From an uncultured beta proteobacterium (GTDB lineage: Bacteria; Pseudomonadota; Gammaproteobacteria; Burkholderiales; Burkholderiaceae_E), in assembly GCA_903934295.1 (NCBI GenBank), contig CAIZNI010000013.1, positions 102,888 to 166,887 on the forward strand: a DNA stretch of 64,000 nt, in the 5' to 3' direction. This document shows positions 8,571 to 17,252 of the stretch, piece by piece. A model generated the notes under the pieces. That model searched no databases and was not told the origin of the DNA. It worked only from the letters and a program-made list of their open reading frames with translations. Positions within the stretch are counted from its first letter, which is position 1; every line of letters begins with the position of its first letter. The position numbers and the translations under genes are program-made.

Positions 8571-9746
8571 CTACTTGGACAGTTCGCGCATCGCGCGTTC
8601 GAGTCCGGCCAGCGTCACCGGGTACATCCGGTTGGTCATCAACTGCTTGATCACCGAGATCGACTGGCGGTATTCCCAGACACCTTCCGGCTCCGGGTTC
8701 AGCCAGGCAAATTTCGGATAGCGCTCGACCAGCCGGCGCAGCCAGATCGCGCCGGCTTCCTCGTTGTTGTACTCGACCGATCCGCCCGGCTGCAGCACCT
8801 CGTAGGGGCTCATGGTGGCATCGCCCACGAAGATCAGCCGGTAGTCGGCGTTGTACTTGCGGATGATGTCCCACGTCGAGTGCCGCTCGGAATGACGGCG
8901 GCGGTTGTTCTTCCACACATGGTCGTAGACGCAGTTGTGGAAGTAGAAGAACTCGAGGTGCTTGAACTCGGTCTTGGCGGCCGAGAACAGTTCCTCGGTC
9001 TGCTTGATGTGGTCGTCCATGGTGCCGCCCACGTCGAGCAGCATCAGCACCTTGATGGTGTTGTGCCGCTCGGGGACCAGCTTGATGTCCAGATAGCCGG
9101 CATTGCGGGCGGTGCTGGCGATCGTGTCGTCGAGATCGAGCTCTTCTTCGGCGCCTTCACGGGCGAACTTGCGCAGACGCCGCATCGCCACCTTGATGTT
9201 GCGGGTGCCCAGTTCGATCTGGTCGTCGTAATCGCGATAGGTCCGCTGCTCCCAGACCTTGACTGCGGTCCGGTTGCCCGCTGACGGGCCGCCGACGCGC
9301 ACGCCTTCCGGGTTGAAGCCGCCGTTGCCGAACGGCGAAGTGCCGTTCGTGCCCAGCCACTTCTTGCCGCCTTCGTGGCGTTCCTTCTGTTCCTCGAGCA
9401 GCTCGCGCAGGCGCTCCATCAGCTTGTCGAGTCCGCCCATGGCTTCGATCTGGGCCTTTTCCTCGGCGGTGAACTCGCGCTGCAGCTGGCGCTTGAGCCA
9501 TTCGAGGGGCACATCGATGTCGATGCCCGGCATGGCCTGGACATCCTTGAAGTAGGAGCCGAAGGCCTTGTCGAACTTGTCGAAATTGCGCTCGTCCTTG
9601 ACCAGGGTCGCGCGCGACAGGTAGTAGAACTCGTCGATCGAGTTGCTGATCACATGCTGCTTCAGCCCCTCGAGCAGCATCAGGTATTCCTTGATCGAGA
9701 CCGGCAGCTTGGCCTGACGCAGGTGCAGGAAGAAGTCGATGAGCAT
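8571..9746 (-). CDS. VWA (CoxE-like) domain protein, partner of MoxR ATPase
   Basis: A 391-residue protein of the VWA-containing CoxE-like family (start MLIDFFLHLRQAKLPVSIKEYL). A von Willebrand A fold sits in the last third. The metal-site strand reads VLMLLDVGGTMDDHI instead of the classical DxSxS, as is common in this family. The middle is charged and flexible (about 130-190). It lies 16 bp behind the MoxR-type ATPase, the usual MoxR-VWA pair thought to act as a metal-insertion or protein-maturation chaperone system. Its client is unknown; cytochrome c genes diverge from the pair. Confidence 0.88.
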   Translation of the reverse strand: MLIDFFLHLRQAKLPVSIKEYLMLLEGLKQHVISNSIDEFYYLSRATLVKDERNFDKFDKAFGSYFKDVQAMPGIDIDVPLEWLKRQLQREFTAEEKAQIEAMGGLDKLMERLRELLEEQKERHEGGKKWLGTNGTSPFGNGGFNPEGVRVGGPSAGNRTAVKVWEQRTYRDYDDQIELGTRNIKVAMRRLRKFAREGAEEELDLDDTIASTARNAGYLDIKLVPERHNTIKVLMLLDVGGTMDDHIKQTEELFSAAKTEFKHLEFFYFHNCVYDHVWKNNRRRHSERHSTWDIIRKYNADYRLIFVGDATMSPYEVLQPGGSVEYNNEEAGAIWLRRLVERYPKFAWLNPEPEGVWEYRQSISVIKQLMTNRMYPVTLAGLERAMRELSK

Positions 9747-9762
9747 GTGGCTGACTCCGGGA

Positions 9763-10605
9763 TCAGCGGTTGTGGCGCGCCATGAAGATCAGGCGCTCGA
9801 ACAGGTGCACGTCCTGTTCGTTCTTGAGCAGTGCGCCGTGCAGCGGCGGAATGATCTGCTTGGCATCCTGCGAGCGCAGCGCTTCCGGGGGAATGTCCTC
9901 GGCCAGCAGCAACTTGAGCCAGTCCAGCAGCTCCGAGGTGGACGGCTTCTTCTTCAGACCCGGGATCTCGCGGATCTGATAGAAGGCTTCCATCGCTTCC
10001 TTGAGCAGCGTCTGCTTGAGGCCCGGGTAGTGGACACCGACGATCGACTGCATCGTTTCCTTGTCCGGGAACTTGATGTAGTGGAAGAAGCAGCGGCGCA
10101 GGAACGCGTCAGGCAGTTCCTTCTCGTTGTTCGAGGTGATGACGACGACCGGGCGATGGCGTGCCCGCACCAGCTGGCGGGTCTCGTAGACATAGAACTC
10201 CATGCGGTCGATTTCGCGCAGGAGGTCGTTGGGGAACTCGATGTCGGCCTTGTCGATCTCGTCGATCAGCAGCACGACCGGCTTGTCGGCCTCGAAGGCC
10301 TGCCAGAGCACGCCCCGGACGATGTAGTTGTGGATGTCCTTGACCCGCTCGTCGCCGAGCTGGGAGTCGCGCAGGCGGGACACCGCGTCGTACTCGTAAA
10401 GGCCCTGCTGCGCCTTGGTGGTCGACTTGATGTGCCACTGCAGCAGCGGCATGTCCAGACCCTTGGCGATTTCTTCGGCCAGCATGGTCTTGCCGGTGCC
10501 CGGCTCGCCCTTGATGAGCAGGGGGCGCTGCAGGGTGATGGCGGCATTGACCGCCAGCTTGAGGTCGTCGGTGGCGACGTACTGCTCGGTGCCTTCGAAT
10601 CGCAT
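9763..10605 (-). CDS. MoxR-family AAA+ ATPase
   Basis: A 280-residue AAA+ ATPase. Walker A is GEPGTGKTML (about 34-43), Walker B VVLLIDEIDKAD, sensor 1 VVITSNNEKELPDAFLRRC with its arginine finger. The start was set at 10605 (MRFEGTEQYVATDD), where family homology begins; the open frame extends 49 codons further but reads through low-quality sequence. Transcribed with the following VWA gene. MoxR proteins remodel or load cofactors into partner complexes. Confidence 0.93.
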   Translation of the reverse strand: MRFEGTEQYVATDDLKLAVNAAITLQRPLLIKGEPGTGKTMLAEEIAKGLDMPLLQWHIKSTTKAQQGLYEYDAVSRLRDSQLGDERVKDIHNYIVRGVLWQAFEADKPVVLLIDEIDKADIEFPNDLLREIDRMEFYVYETRQLVRARHRPVVVITSNNEKELPDAFLRRCFFHYIKFPDKETMQSIVGVHYPGLKQTLLKEAMEAFYQIREIPGLKKKPSTSELLDWLKLLLAEDIPPEALRSQDAKQIIPPLHGALLKNEQDVHLFERLIFMARHNR

Positions 10606-10685
10606 GGGAATTTGATCGGATGAGAGTGCGCACTGCACGGGATGGCGTCGAGTATACGGTAAGCATTGCGCGTGCGTGCCCGAAC

Positions 10686-10715
10686 TGGACGGGCAGATGA
10701 CCCCTCGGCTAAAAT
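10686..10715 (+). promoter_or_regulatory. Candidate sigma70 promoter of the two cytochrome c genes
   Basis: TGGACG (10686-10691), 18-bp spacer, TAAAAT (10710-10715). The -35 is weak, the -10 good. A perfect hairpin TGCTTG-AAAAA-CAAGCA (10724-10740) would lie at the very 5' end of the transcript. Confidence 0.4.
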
Positions 10716-10784
10716 CCGGTGTTTGCTTGAAAAACAAGCACTTCGCGCGCAATCAGACGCGCTCTCTCCGAATCCTAGGTGGAT

Positions 10785-11093
10785 ATGCTCAAGAAATTGG
10801 TACTTCTCGCCCTGGTCGCGGCGCCGCTCGCTGCGTTCGCGCAAGGCAATGCCGAAAACGCGAAAAACAAGATTTCGCAGTGCATCGGGTGTCATGGCAT
10901 TCCGGACTACAAGGCGTCGTTCCCGTCGGTCTATCGCGTTCCGATGATCGCCGGCCAGACGGCCCGCTACATCGAGAACTCATTGCAGGCCTACAAGAAG
11001 GGTGAGCGATCGCATCCGACGATGCGCGCGATCGCGGGTTCGCTCAGCGATCAGGACATGGCCGATCTCGCGGCTTACTACGGCACCAAGTAA
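10785..11093 (+). CDS. Small periplasmic cytochrome c (class I)
   Basis: About 102 residues. The N-terminal signal peptide (MLKKLVLLALVAAPLAAFA) directs it to the periplasm. There is one heme c site, CIGCH, soon after the mature start, and a distal Met candidate in the segment before or after the AYKKGERSHPTMRAIA stretch. The last residues DQDMADLAAYYGTK are the typical class-I C-terminal helix. ATG 10785 is preferred to GTG 10779; the AGGTGG just before it is rather close for a ribosome site. A second cytochrome follows after 10 bp, so the two form an operon. They probably shuttle electrons, partner unknown. Confidence 0.88.
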   Translation: MLKKLVLLALVAAPLAAFAQGNAENAKNKISQCIGCHGIPDYKASFPSVYRVPMIAGQTARYIENSLQAYKKGERSHPTMRAIAGSLSDQDMADLAAYYGTK

Positions 11094-11103
11094 GGAACAC
11101 GCC

Positions 11104-11442
11104 ATGAGCCGCCTTTCCCAGATTCTCCCGTTCATCGCCGCCACGGCTGCCCTTTGCGCCGCTCCGGCATTCGCTGCCGACATCGCCCAGGGCCGCCAGA
11201 AGGCCGAGCAGGTGTGCTCGGCCTGCCATGGCAAGGACGGCAACACCCCGATCGATCCTTCGTACCCCCGGCTGGCCGGTCAGTACCGTGACTTCCTCGA
11301 GCGCGCCTTGCTCGACTATCGGTCGGAAGCCCGCAAGAACGCGATCATGGTCGCTCAGGCCAAGCAGCTCACGCGCGACGACGTCCGCAACCTGGCGGCC
11401 TACTACGCGAGCCTGCCGGGTTCGCTCAGCATCAAGAAGTAA
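11104..11442 (+). CDS. Small periplasmic cytochrome c (class I), second of pair
   Basis: 112 residues with a signal peptide ending APAFA and one heme site CSACHG followed by KDGNTPIDPSYPRLAGQY, the block typical of cytochrome c553/c4 halves. Met ligand candidate in AIMVAQAKQL. The ATG at 11104 is preceded by AAGGA at a good distance. Together with its upstream neighbour it may work like the two halves of a diheme cytochrome c4 made as separate polypeptides; this is inference. Confidence 0.9.
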   Translation: MSRLSQILPFIAATAALCAAPAFAADIAQGRQKAEQVCSACHGKDGNTPIDPSYPRLAGQYRDFLERALLDYRSEARKNAIMVAQAKQLTRDDVRNLAAYYASLPGSLSIKK

Positions 11443-11452
11443 TCCCGATCAT

Positions 11453-11473
11453 CGGACGGCCCGGTGCCGTCCG
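11453..11473. terminator. Hairpin between converging cytochrome and czcA genes
   Basis: Perfect 8-bp stem CGGACGGC / GCCGTCCG with a 5-nt loop, 10 bp after the cytochrome stop and before the end of czcA, which arrives from the other side. No T-run on either strand; could serve both transcripts. Confidence 0.4.
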
Positions 11474-11526
11474 CCGCCGCAGCCCGACACCGTATCGCGC
11501 GCGCGGGACGCCCACCCCTTGGGGAT

Positions 11527-14500
11527 TCAGGGCTCGGTTCGGTCGGCGTGGTCTTCGCCGGCATGCAGCCACAAATACAGCGTCGGCAGCACCAGCAGCG
11601 TGAGCAGGGTGGCGGTGATCAGGCCGCCGATGATCACGATGGCCAGCGGGCGCTGGGTCTCTGCGCCGATGGCGGTCGACAAGGCCATCGGCAGCAGACC
11701 CAGAGAGGCGAGCAGGGCGGTCATCAGCACTGTCCTGAGGCGGTCCAGCGATCCGCGAAACACCGCGTCATACAGATCCTCCCCGTTTTCGCGCAGATGC
11801 CCGAAGTGCGACAGCATCACCACCCCGTTGAGTACCGCCTGCCCGAACAGCGCGATGAAGCCGATCGCGGCGGACACTGACAGCGCGATGCCGCTGAAAT
11901 ACAGGGCGAGGATGCCGCCGATCATCGCGAACGGTATGTTGGCGATGATCAGGGTGGCGTTCTTCAGCGATCCGAAGGCATTGAAGAGCAGCATGAAGAT
12001 GATGAGGATCGACAGCGGCACCACCCAGGCCAGTCGAGCCATCGCGCGCTCCTGATTCTCGAACTCGCCCGACCAGCCGATCTGGTAGCCCTGCTGCAGC
12101 TTGACGGTGGCGGCGACCGCGGTCTGCATGTCCTTGACCACGCTGCCCATGTCGCGATCCTTGATGAACACGCCGATCGACAGCACGCGGCGGCCACCCT
12201 CGCGGGCGATGTTCATGGCGCCGCTGGTGCTGCGGAAGGTGGCGATGTCCTGAAGCGGCACGAATGCGCCCCCCGGCGTGGCCACCGCGATCTCCTTGAC
12301 GCGCGCCAGGCTTCTTTCCTGATCGGCCAGTCGGACCGTCACCGCGAAGCGGCGCTCGCCTTCCCAGATGTAGCTGACCGCCTGGCCGGCCAGCGCTGTC
12401 TGAATCACCGTCTGGACCGCATCGACCGACAGGCCGTAGCGCGCGGCGCGTGCCCGGTCGATGTCGATCCGGTACTGCGGGAGCTGACCGTCACGGTCGA
12501 TGAAGGCTCGCGAGACCCCCTGAACCCCGCGCACTTCGGTGAGGATGGCTTGCCCGTAGCTGCGCAAGGTGCCCAGGTCCTCGCCGGTGATCTTGATGAC
12601 GATCTGGCCATCGATTTGCGAGATCGACTCCAGAACGTTGTCGCGAATCGGCTGCGAGAAGGTGACGGTGATCCCCGGGATGGTGCGCAGGTTCTGTTCG
12701 ATCTCGGCCAGCACCTGCTTCTTGGATAGTCCGCGCTTCCAGTCCTCCTCGGCAAACAGATCGACCAGCGCCTCGATCTGGCTGGCGATCTTGGGGTCGG
12801 TGCCGTCCTCGGGACGACCGAGCTTGCTGACCACCCCTTCGACCTCCGGTGTCTTGCGAACCTGGGCGCGGATGCGGCCGGCCTGCAACTGGGCCTCGCC
12901 GATCGACACGCTGGGTTCGAGCGTCACATTGAGCCAGACGCTGCCTTCGTTGAGCTCCGGCAGGAATTCCGATCCCAGGCGGGTGGCGGCCGCCAGCGCG
13001 ATCGCCAGCCCGATGCCCGCCAGTCCGAGAACGATGTTCCGGTGGGCGAGCGCCCAGCGCAGACTCGGCGCGTAGAGGCGCTTGCTGAAGTGCAGGATGC
13101 CGGGCTCCGTGTGCGACAGCTTCCCGCGCAGCAGCCAGTACGACAGCAGCGGCACCAGGGTGAGCGACAGCAGCAGCGAGGCGATCAGGGCCGACACCAC
13201 GGAATAGGCCATCGGGGCGAAGATCCGGCCCTCGTGGCGCTGCAGCGTGAAGATCGGGATGTGGGCCGCGATGATGATCAGCATCGAGAACACCGTGGGA
13301 CGGCCGACCTCGGCGGTCGCCGACAGCACGGTGTTCATCTTGGTCTTGCGATCGGCGCTGTCGGGCAGCAACTGCAGTCGATGAAAGATGTGCTCGACCA
13401 CGATCACCGCGCCGTCGACGATGATGCCGAAGTCCATCGCACCCAGCGACAGCAGGTTGGCGGGAATGCCGATCCAGGTCAGCCCCAGGAAGGTACCCAG
13501 CAGCGACAGGGGAATGATCGAGGCCACGATGGCCGCCGCCCGCATGTTCTTGAGAAACAGGTAGAGCACCACGCTCACCAGCAGGGCGCCTTCGAGCAGA
13601 TTGGTGAACACCGTCTTGAGCGTGCGGCCGATCAGCCAGCTGCGGTCGTAGAAGGGTTCGATGGTGACGCCGGGCGGCAACTGCATCCGGGTGATCTCGT
13701 CGATGCGCTCCTTGACCGATGCCAGGACCACCGACGCGTTCTCGCCCTTGCGCATCAGCACCATGCCGTAGACGATGTCGTCATCGGCATCCTGACCCGC
13801 GACGCCCTGGCGCGGCACGCCGCCGATGGCCACCCGCGCGATGTCCTTGACCAGGATCGGATTGCCGTTGAACTGGGCCACCGGCACCAGCTCGAGGTCT
13901 TCGGCGCTGTGCAGCAGACCGATGCCGCGGATCAGGTACTGCTGGCGGCCGTGTTCGACATAGCCGCCGCCGGCGTTGCTGTTGGACTTCCCCAGTGCCT
14001 GTGACAACTGCTCGAGGCTGATGCGATAGTCGCGCATCTTCAGCAGATCGGGCTGAACCTCGTAGGTCTTGATCAGGCCGCCGAAGCTCACCACGTCGGC
14101 GACGCCGGGCACCGTCTTGAGCTGACGCTCCATGACCCAGTTCTGCAGGGTGCGCAGATCGGTCGAACCCAGGTGGTCCGCACGGATCCGGTATCGGTAG
14201 ATTTCACTGATCGCCGAGGTCAGTGCCGCCAGTTCCGGCTGCACGCCCTCGGGCAGATCGGCGTTGCGCAGCCGCTCGGTGACCTGCTGACGGGCGAAAT
14301 AGTCATTCACCTTGTCATTGAAGGTGACCACCGTGAACGACAGCCCGAACTGGGTGTGCGAGAACAGTCGCACCGCATTCGGAATGCCCGAGAGCGCGAC
14401 CTCCAGGGGGATGGTCACCTGGCGCTCGACCTCTTCGGCGGCGCGGCCCGGATAGAGGGTGATGATCGTTACCTGGGTGTCGGTGACATCCGGGAACGCC

Positions 14501-14610
14501 TCGACGGGCAGGCTCCTGAAGGCCATCAGCCCGCCGCCGATGAACACCAGCATGGCCAGCAGAATCACCAGCGGCTGGTGCAGCGAGACGCTGACGATTC
14601 GGCGGATCAT
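11527..14610 (-). CDS. czcA: Heavy-metal efflux RND transporter, CzcA type
   Basis: Inner-membrane proton-driven pump of 1027 residues, the usual size for HME-RND proteins. Twelve membrane helices in two repeats with two large periplasmic loops. The helix-4 motif DFGIIVDGAVIVVEH (about 393-407) with the paired acidic residues is that of the Zn/Co/Cd (CzcA-like) group rather than Cu/Ag pumps. Last gene of czcCBA, overlapping czcB by 4 bp. Metal specificity is inferred from the motif only. No metal-responsive regulator gene is adjacent. Confidence 0.93.
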   Translation of the reverse strand: MIRRIVSVSLHQPLVILLAMLVFIGGGLMAFRSLPVEAFPDVTDTQVTIITLYPGRAAEEVERQVTIPLEVALSGIPNAVRLFSHTQFGLSFTVVTFNDKVNDYFARQQVTERLRNADLPEGVQPELAALTSAISEIYRYRIRADHLGSTDLRTLQNWVMERQLKTVPGVADVVSFGGLIKTYEVQPDLLKMRDYRISLEQLSQALGKSNSNAGGGYVEHGRQQYLIRGIGLLHSAEDLELVPVAQFNGNPILVKDIARVAIGGVPRQGVAGQDADDDIVYGMVLMRKGENASVVLASVKERIDEITRMQLPPGVTIEPFYDRSWLIGRTLKTVFTNLLEGALLVSVVLYLFLKNMRAAAIVASIIPLSLLGTFLGLTWIGIPANLLSLGAMDFGIIVDGAVIVVEHIFHRLQLLPDSADRKTKMNTVLSATAEVGRPTVFSMLIIIAAHIPIFTLQRHEGRIFAPMAYSVVSALIASLLLSLTLVPLLSYWLLRGKLSHTEPGILHFSKRLYAPSLRWALAHRNIVLGLAGIGLAIALAAATRLGSEFLPELNEGSVWLNVTLEPSVSIGEAQLQAGRIRAQVRKTPEVEGVVSKLGRPEDGTDPKIASQIEALVDLFAEEDWKRGLSKKQVLAEIEQNLRTIPGITVTFSQPIRDNVLESISQIDGQIVIKITGEDLGTLRSYGQAILTEVRGVQGVSRAFIDRDGQLPQYRIDIDRARAARYGLSVDAVQTVIQTALAGQAVSYIWEGERRFAVTVRLADQERSLARVKEIAVATPGGAFVPLQDIATFRSTSGAMNIAREGGRRVLSIGVFIKDRDMGSVVKDMQTAVAATVKLQQGYQIGWSGEFENQERAMARLAWVVPLSILIIFMLLFNAFGSLKNATLIIANIPFAMIGGILALYFSGIALSVSAAIGFIALFGQAVLNGVVMLSHFGHLRENGEDLYDAVFRGSLDRLRTVLMTALLASLGLLPMALSTAIGAETQRPLAIVIIGGLITATLLTLLVLPTLYLWLHAGEDHADRTEP

Positions 14611-15770
14611 CGGGGTGCCGCTGCCGCGTTGCGCGGCGCGGTGGCCTTCTGGCTGATCAGCTGCTGCAGCAGCAGTGCGCCGTCGGCCACCACCTTTTCA
14701 CCCATGACCAGGCCACCGGAGACCCGCATTGAACCCAGCGAGCCTTCCTCCGCCTTCAGGGCCCGGCGCACGAAGCGCCCGGTCGACTCCTCGACGAATG
14801 CGTAATGGGTGTCGCCCAGCAGGTAGACCGCGGTGCTGGGCACTTTCAGGGCGGTGGTGGGCGGGATCTCGACATCGCCGGTGATGTACATCTCGGCCTT
14901 CAGGCGCCGGTCCCGATTGTCCAGCGCGGCGCGGGCTCGCACGGTCCGGGTCTGGGGGTCGATCGCGTCGGCGACGTACTCCACCCGGGCCGAGAAGGTT
15001 TCCCCCGGCAGAGCCGGCACGCCGATTCGCACCAGTTCGCCGACCTGAATCTCGCGGGTGAGAATTTCGGGCACATCGAGCAGCACCCAGAGCCGTGCAG
15101 GATTGGAGATCACGAAGAGCGGCTGATCGCTGGACTGTTCCGGCCTGATTTCCTGCCCCAGCGTGACCTGCCGCTGCACCACCACGCCGTCGATCGGGGA
15201 AACGAGCTTGAACTGCTGATCGATTGCGCCAGCGCCACCGTACAGGCGTTCCTTGGCCAGGGTGCGCTCCCGTTCGGTGCGCGCGCGCGCATGGTCGTTC
15301 TCGGCGGCTTGCTGCTCCTTGAGCGCGATGACGCCGGCCTTCAGCAGCTCGTTGGCCCGCGCCAGATTGCGTTCGGCGAAGATCAGGTCGTTCTCGGCGC
15401 GCCGTGCTTCCGCCTGGGTCTGACCAAACTCGGGCGAGGAAATCACCGCCATCGTCTGGCCGCGCCGCAGGTGGGCGCCAGGCATCGCCAGCAGCGCCGA
15501 CACGCGCCCGGCGACCGGCGAGTTCACCCTCGAGGTCAGGGTTTCATCCCAGGCCGTGCGACCGTTGATGCGCACCCGGCTCTCGCGCTCAGGGGCCACC
15601 GTGGTCGTGCGCAGGGTGCTGAGTTGCGGACTGTCCTTGGGGAAACTGATGACATTGCCCTCGACCGATGCGCCCGGTACGGGGGGTTTGAGCGGCTCGG
15701 CAGGCTTCTGGCAGGCCGCCAGCAACAGCAACCCCAACAGGGCACAGGCTGTCGGGAAGCGCAGGTTCAT
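14607..15770 (-). CDS. czcB: RND efflux periplasmic adaptor, CzcB type (lipoprotein)
   Basis: 387 residues. The signal ends in a lipobox LLAAC, so the protein is probably lipid-anchored. The membrane-fusion-protein order is visible: barrel-sandwich part around VAGRVSALLAMPGAHLRRGQ, an alpha-helical hairpin (EARRAENDLIFAERNLARANELLKAG region), then VSPIDGVVVQRQVTLGQ and beta-barrel domains. It links the CzcA pump to the outer-membrane channel. No His-rich metal-binding N-terminus is present, unlike the plasmid-borne CzcB. Overlaps both neighbours by 4 bp, so translation is likely coupled. Confidence 0.9.
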   Translation of the reverse strand: MNLRFPTACALLGLLLLAACQKPAEPLKPPVPGASVEGNVISFPKDSPQLSTLRTTTVAPERESRVRINGRTAWDETLTSRVNSPVAGRVSALLAMPGAHLRRGQTMAVISSPEFGQTQAEARRAENDLIFAERNLARANELLKAGVIALKEQQAAENDHARARTERERTLAKERLYGGAGAIDQQFKLVSPIDGVVVQRQVTLGQEIRPEQSSDQPLFVISNPARLWVLLDVPEILTREIQVGELVRIGVPALPGETFSARVEYVADAIDPQTRTVRARAALDNRDRRLKAEMYITGDVEIPPTTALKVPSTAVYLLGDTHYAFVEESTGRFVRRALKAEEGSLGSMRVSGGLVMGEKVVADGALLLQQLISQKATAPRNAAAAPR

Positions 15771-17080
15771 GGGTTGACTTCCTCGTGGAGTACGGCTTCC
15801 CGCCAGACCAGCACCGCCTTCGAGTAGTCGGCTCGCGCCGCCAGCGCTTCGACCCGCACCGCGGCCAGCTGACGGCGTGCGTCGAACAGGTCGGTCAAGG
15901 TGGCGGCGCCTCGGGAAAAGGCGAATTCGATGGCCTGCGCTGCCTGCGACGCCGCGGGGATCGAGGTCTGGTCGATGCGGCGCACCCGTTCGGCTGCCGA
16001 CTGCAGCAGGGCGCGCGCGCGCGCGGCGTCTGCCTGTATCAGGCCGCGGACGCGGGCGAGCTCTTCGCGGGCGATGCTGAGGTCGGCATCGGCCCGGGCG
16101 ATGTCGCCGGAGAAGTCGTTGTTCAGGAAGAGGGGAATCGAGGCGCTGATGCCGAACACATTGCCCCCCAGGGACGGGGCGCGTTCGGTCTGAACGCCCA
16201 AGGTGACGTCTCGGGTGCGCTGCGCCAGAGCCAGGGCGCGGGCCTGTTCGAGTGCTTCGATGCGCGCGATCAGGGCGGCGACATCGGGTCTGCGCGCCAG
16301 GGCGAGTTCCAGATCGTGCGGTTGCGGCACCGGCTGCTCGAGCGGCAGGAATTCATCGCTCGCCGTCAGTGCAGTGGCCCGGGTCTCGATGCCCAGGGTG
16401 AGCGCCAGCGCGATCCGCGCCTGTTCGGCGGCGGCGGCGGCCGAGCGCGCCTCATTGCGTGCGCGTCCCTCCTCGACGCGCAGGCGCGACACGTCGACGG
16501 CGGCGATGTCGCCGGCCAGCAGCCGGCGCTCGGCCGCCAGCCGCAGGCGTTCGTGGCCGGCGACGGTCTCCAGGGCGAGTGCCTGGGCCTGCTGTGTGGC
16601 GACGAGCTCGAAGTAGGCTTGGGCCAGGGCCAGTCGCTGCTGGCGAGCGGTTTCACGAATGTCCAGACTGGCGGCGCGTTCCAGGGCGCGCGCGCCGGCG
16701 GTGCGCAGTCCGCGTTTGCCGCCGCGTTCGAAGAGCTGCTCGACGCGGATGATCCAGTCCGAGTCGGGCACCTGGTAACGGCGGGCAGTGCTGTTCGAGA
16801 CCGAGGCCGACAGCGATGGATTGGGAGCGACATCGGCGCGTCGCACTTCGGCGCGGCTGACATCGAGTTGCAACCGGGCATTGCGCAGGGCCCGGTTCGA
16901 CTGTTGCAGCAGGTCCAGGCACTGGCGGTACGACAGCGGATTCGTCGGGGAGGGGAGCGGCGTCGATGTTGTCGCCGAAGTCGAGGCGACGGTCTGGGCG
17001 TTGACGCCGGTCGCTGCGATCAGAACCACCGAGACCGCCGCGGCGATTCGAAGAACCCGCATGCTGATCCGATCAGGCAA
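15767..17080 (-). CDS. czcC: TolC-family outer-membrane efflux protein, CzcC type
   Basis: 437 residues with a signal peptide ending in VNAQ, then two OEP repeats rich in Ala/Arg heptads typical of the TolC helical tunnel. First gene of the leftward czcC-czcB-czcA operon. Start at 17080 gives MPDRISMRVLR; the second Met (17062) is a possible alternative and places the start closer to the signal core. It forms the outer-membrane exit duct for metal ions. Confidence 0.88.
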   Translation of the reverse strand: MPDRISMRVLRIAAAVSVVLIAATGVNAQTVASTSATTSTPLPSPTNPLSYRQCLDLLQQSNRALRNARLQLDVSRAEVRRADVAPNPSLSASVSNSTARRYQVPDSDWIIRVEQLFERGGKRGLRTAGARALERAASLDIRETARQQRLALAQAYFELVATQQAQALALETVAGHERLRLAAERRLLAGDIAAVDVSRLRVEEGRARNEARSAAAAAEQARIALALTLGIETRATALTASDEFLPLEQPVPQPHDLELALARRPDVAALIARIEALEQARALALAQRTRDVTLGVQTERAPSLGGNVFGISASIPLFLNNDFSGDIARADADLSIAREELARVRGLIQADAARARALLQSAAERVRRIDQTSIPAASQAAQAIEFAFSRGAATLTDLFDARRQLAAVRVEALAARADYSKAVLVWREAVLHEEVNP

Positions 17081-17145
17081 TGGGATGATGAATGGTCACC
17101 CCACGCGTCGTGAGGGCAACCAGTGAGGAGGGCGAAAAAAGGTAT

Positions 17146-17166
17146 AGCTGATATCGGCTTTCAGCT
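17146..17166 (-). promoter_or_regulatory. Inverted repeat upstream of czcC (candidate operator)
   Basis: AGCTGA-N9-TCAGCT located 66-86 bp before the czcC start, in the 172-bp gap after moeA. It is of a size used by dimeric repressors or MerR-type activators, but no matching -35/-10 pair is evident, so the call is tentative. Confidence 0.25.
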
Positions 17167-17252
17167 TGCTGACGCCGCGGTAAGACTGGCGCTTCAGACG
17201 CTGTGTCTGCACCAGAGTCTTGGCCGATCGGTGCACCGGGGCAGACTTGCCC

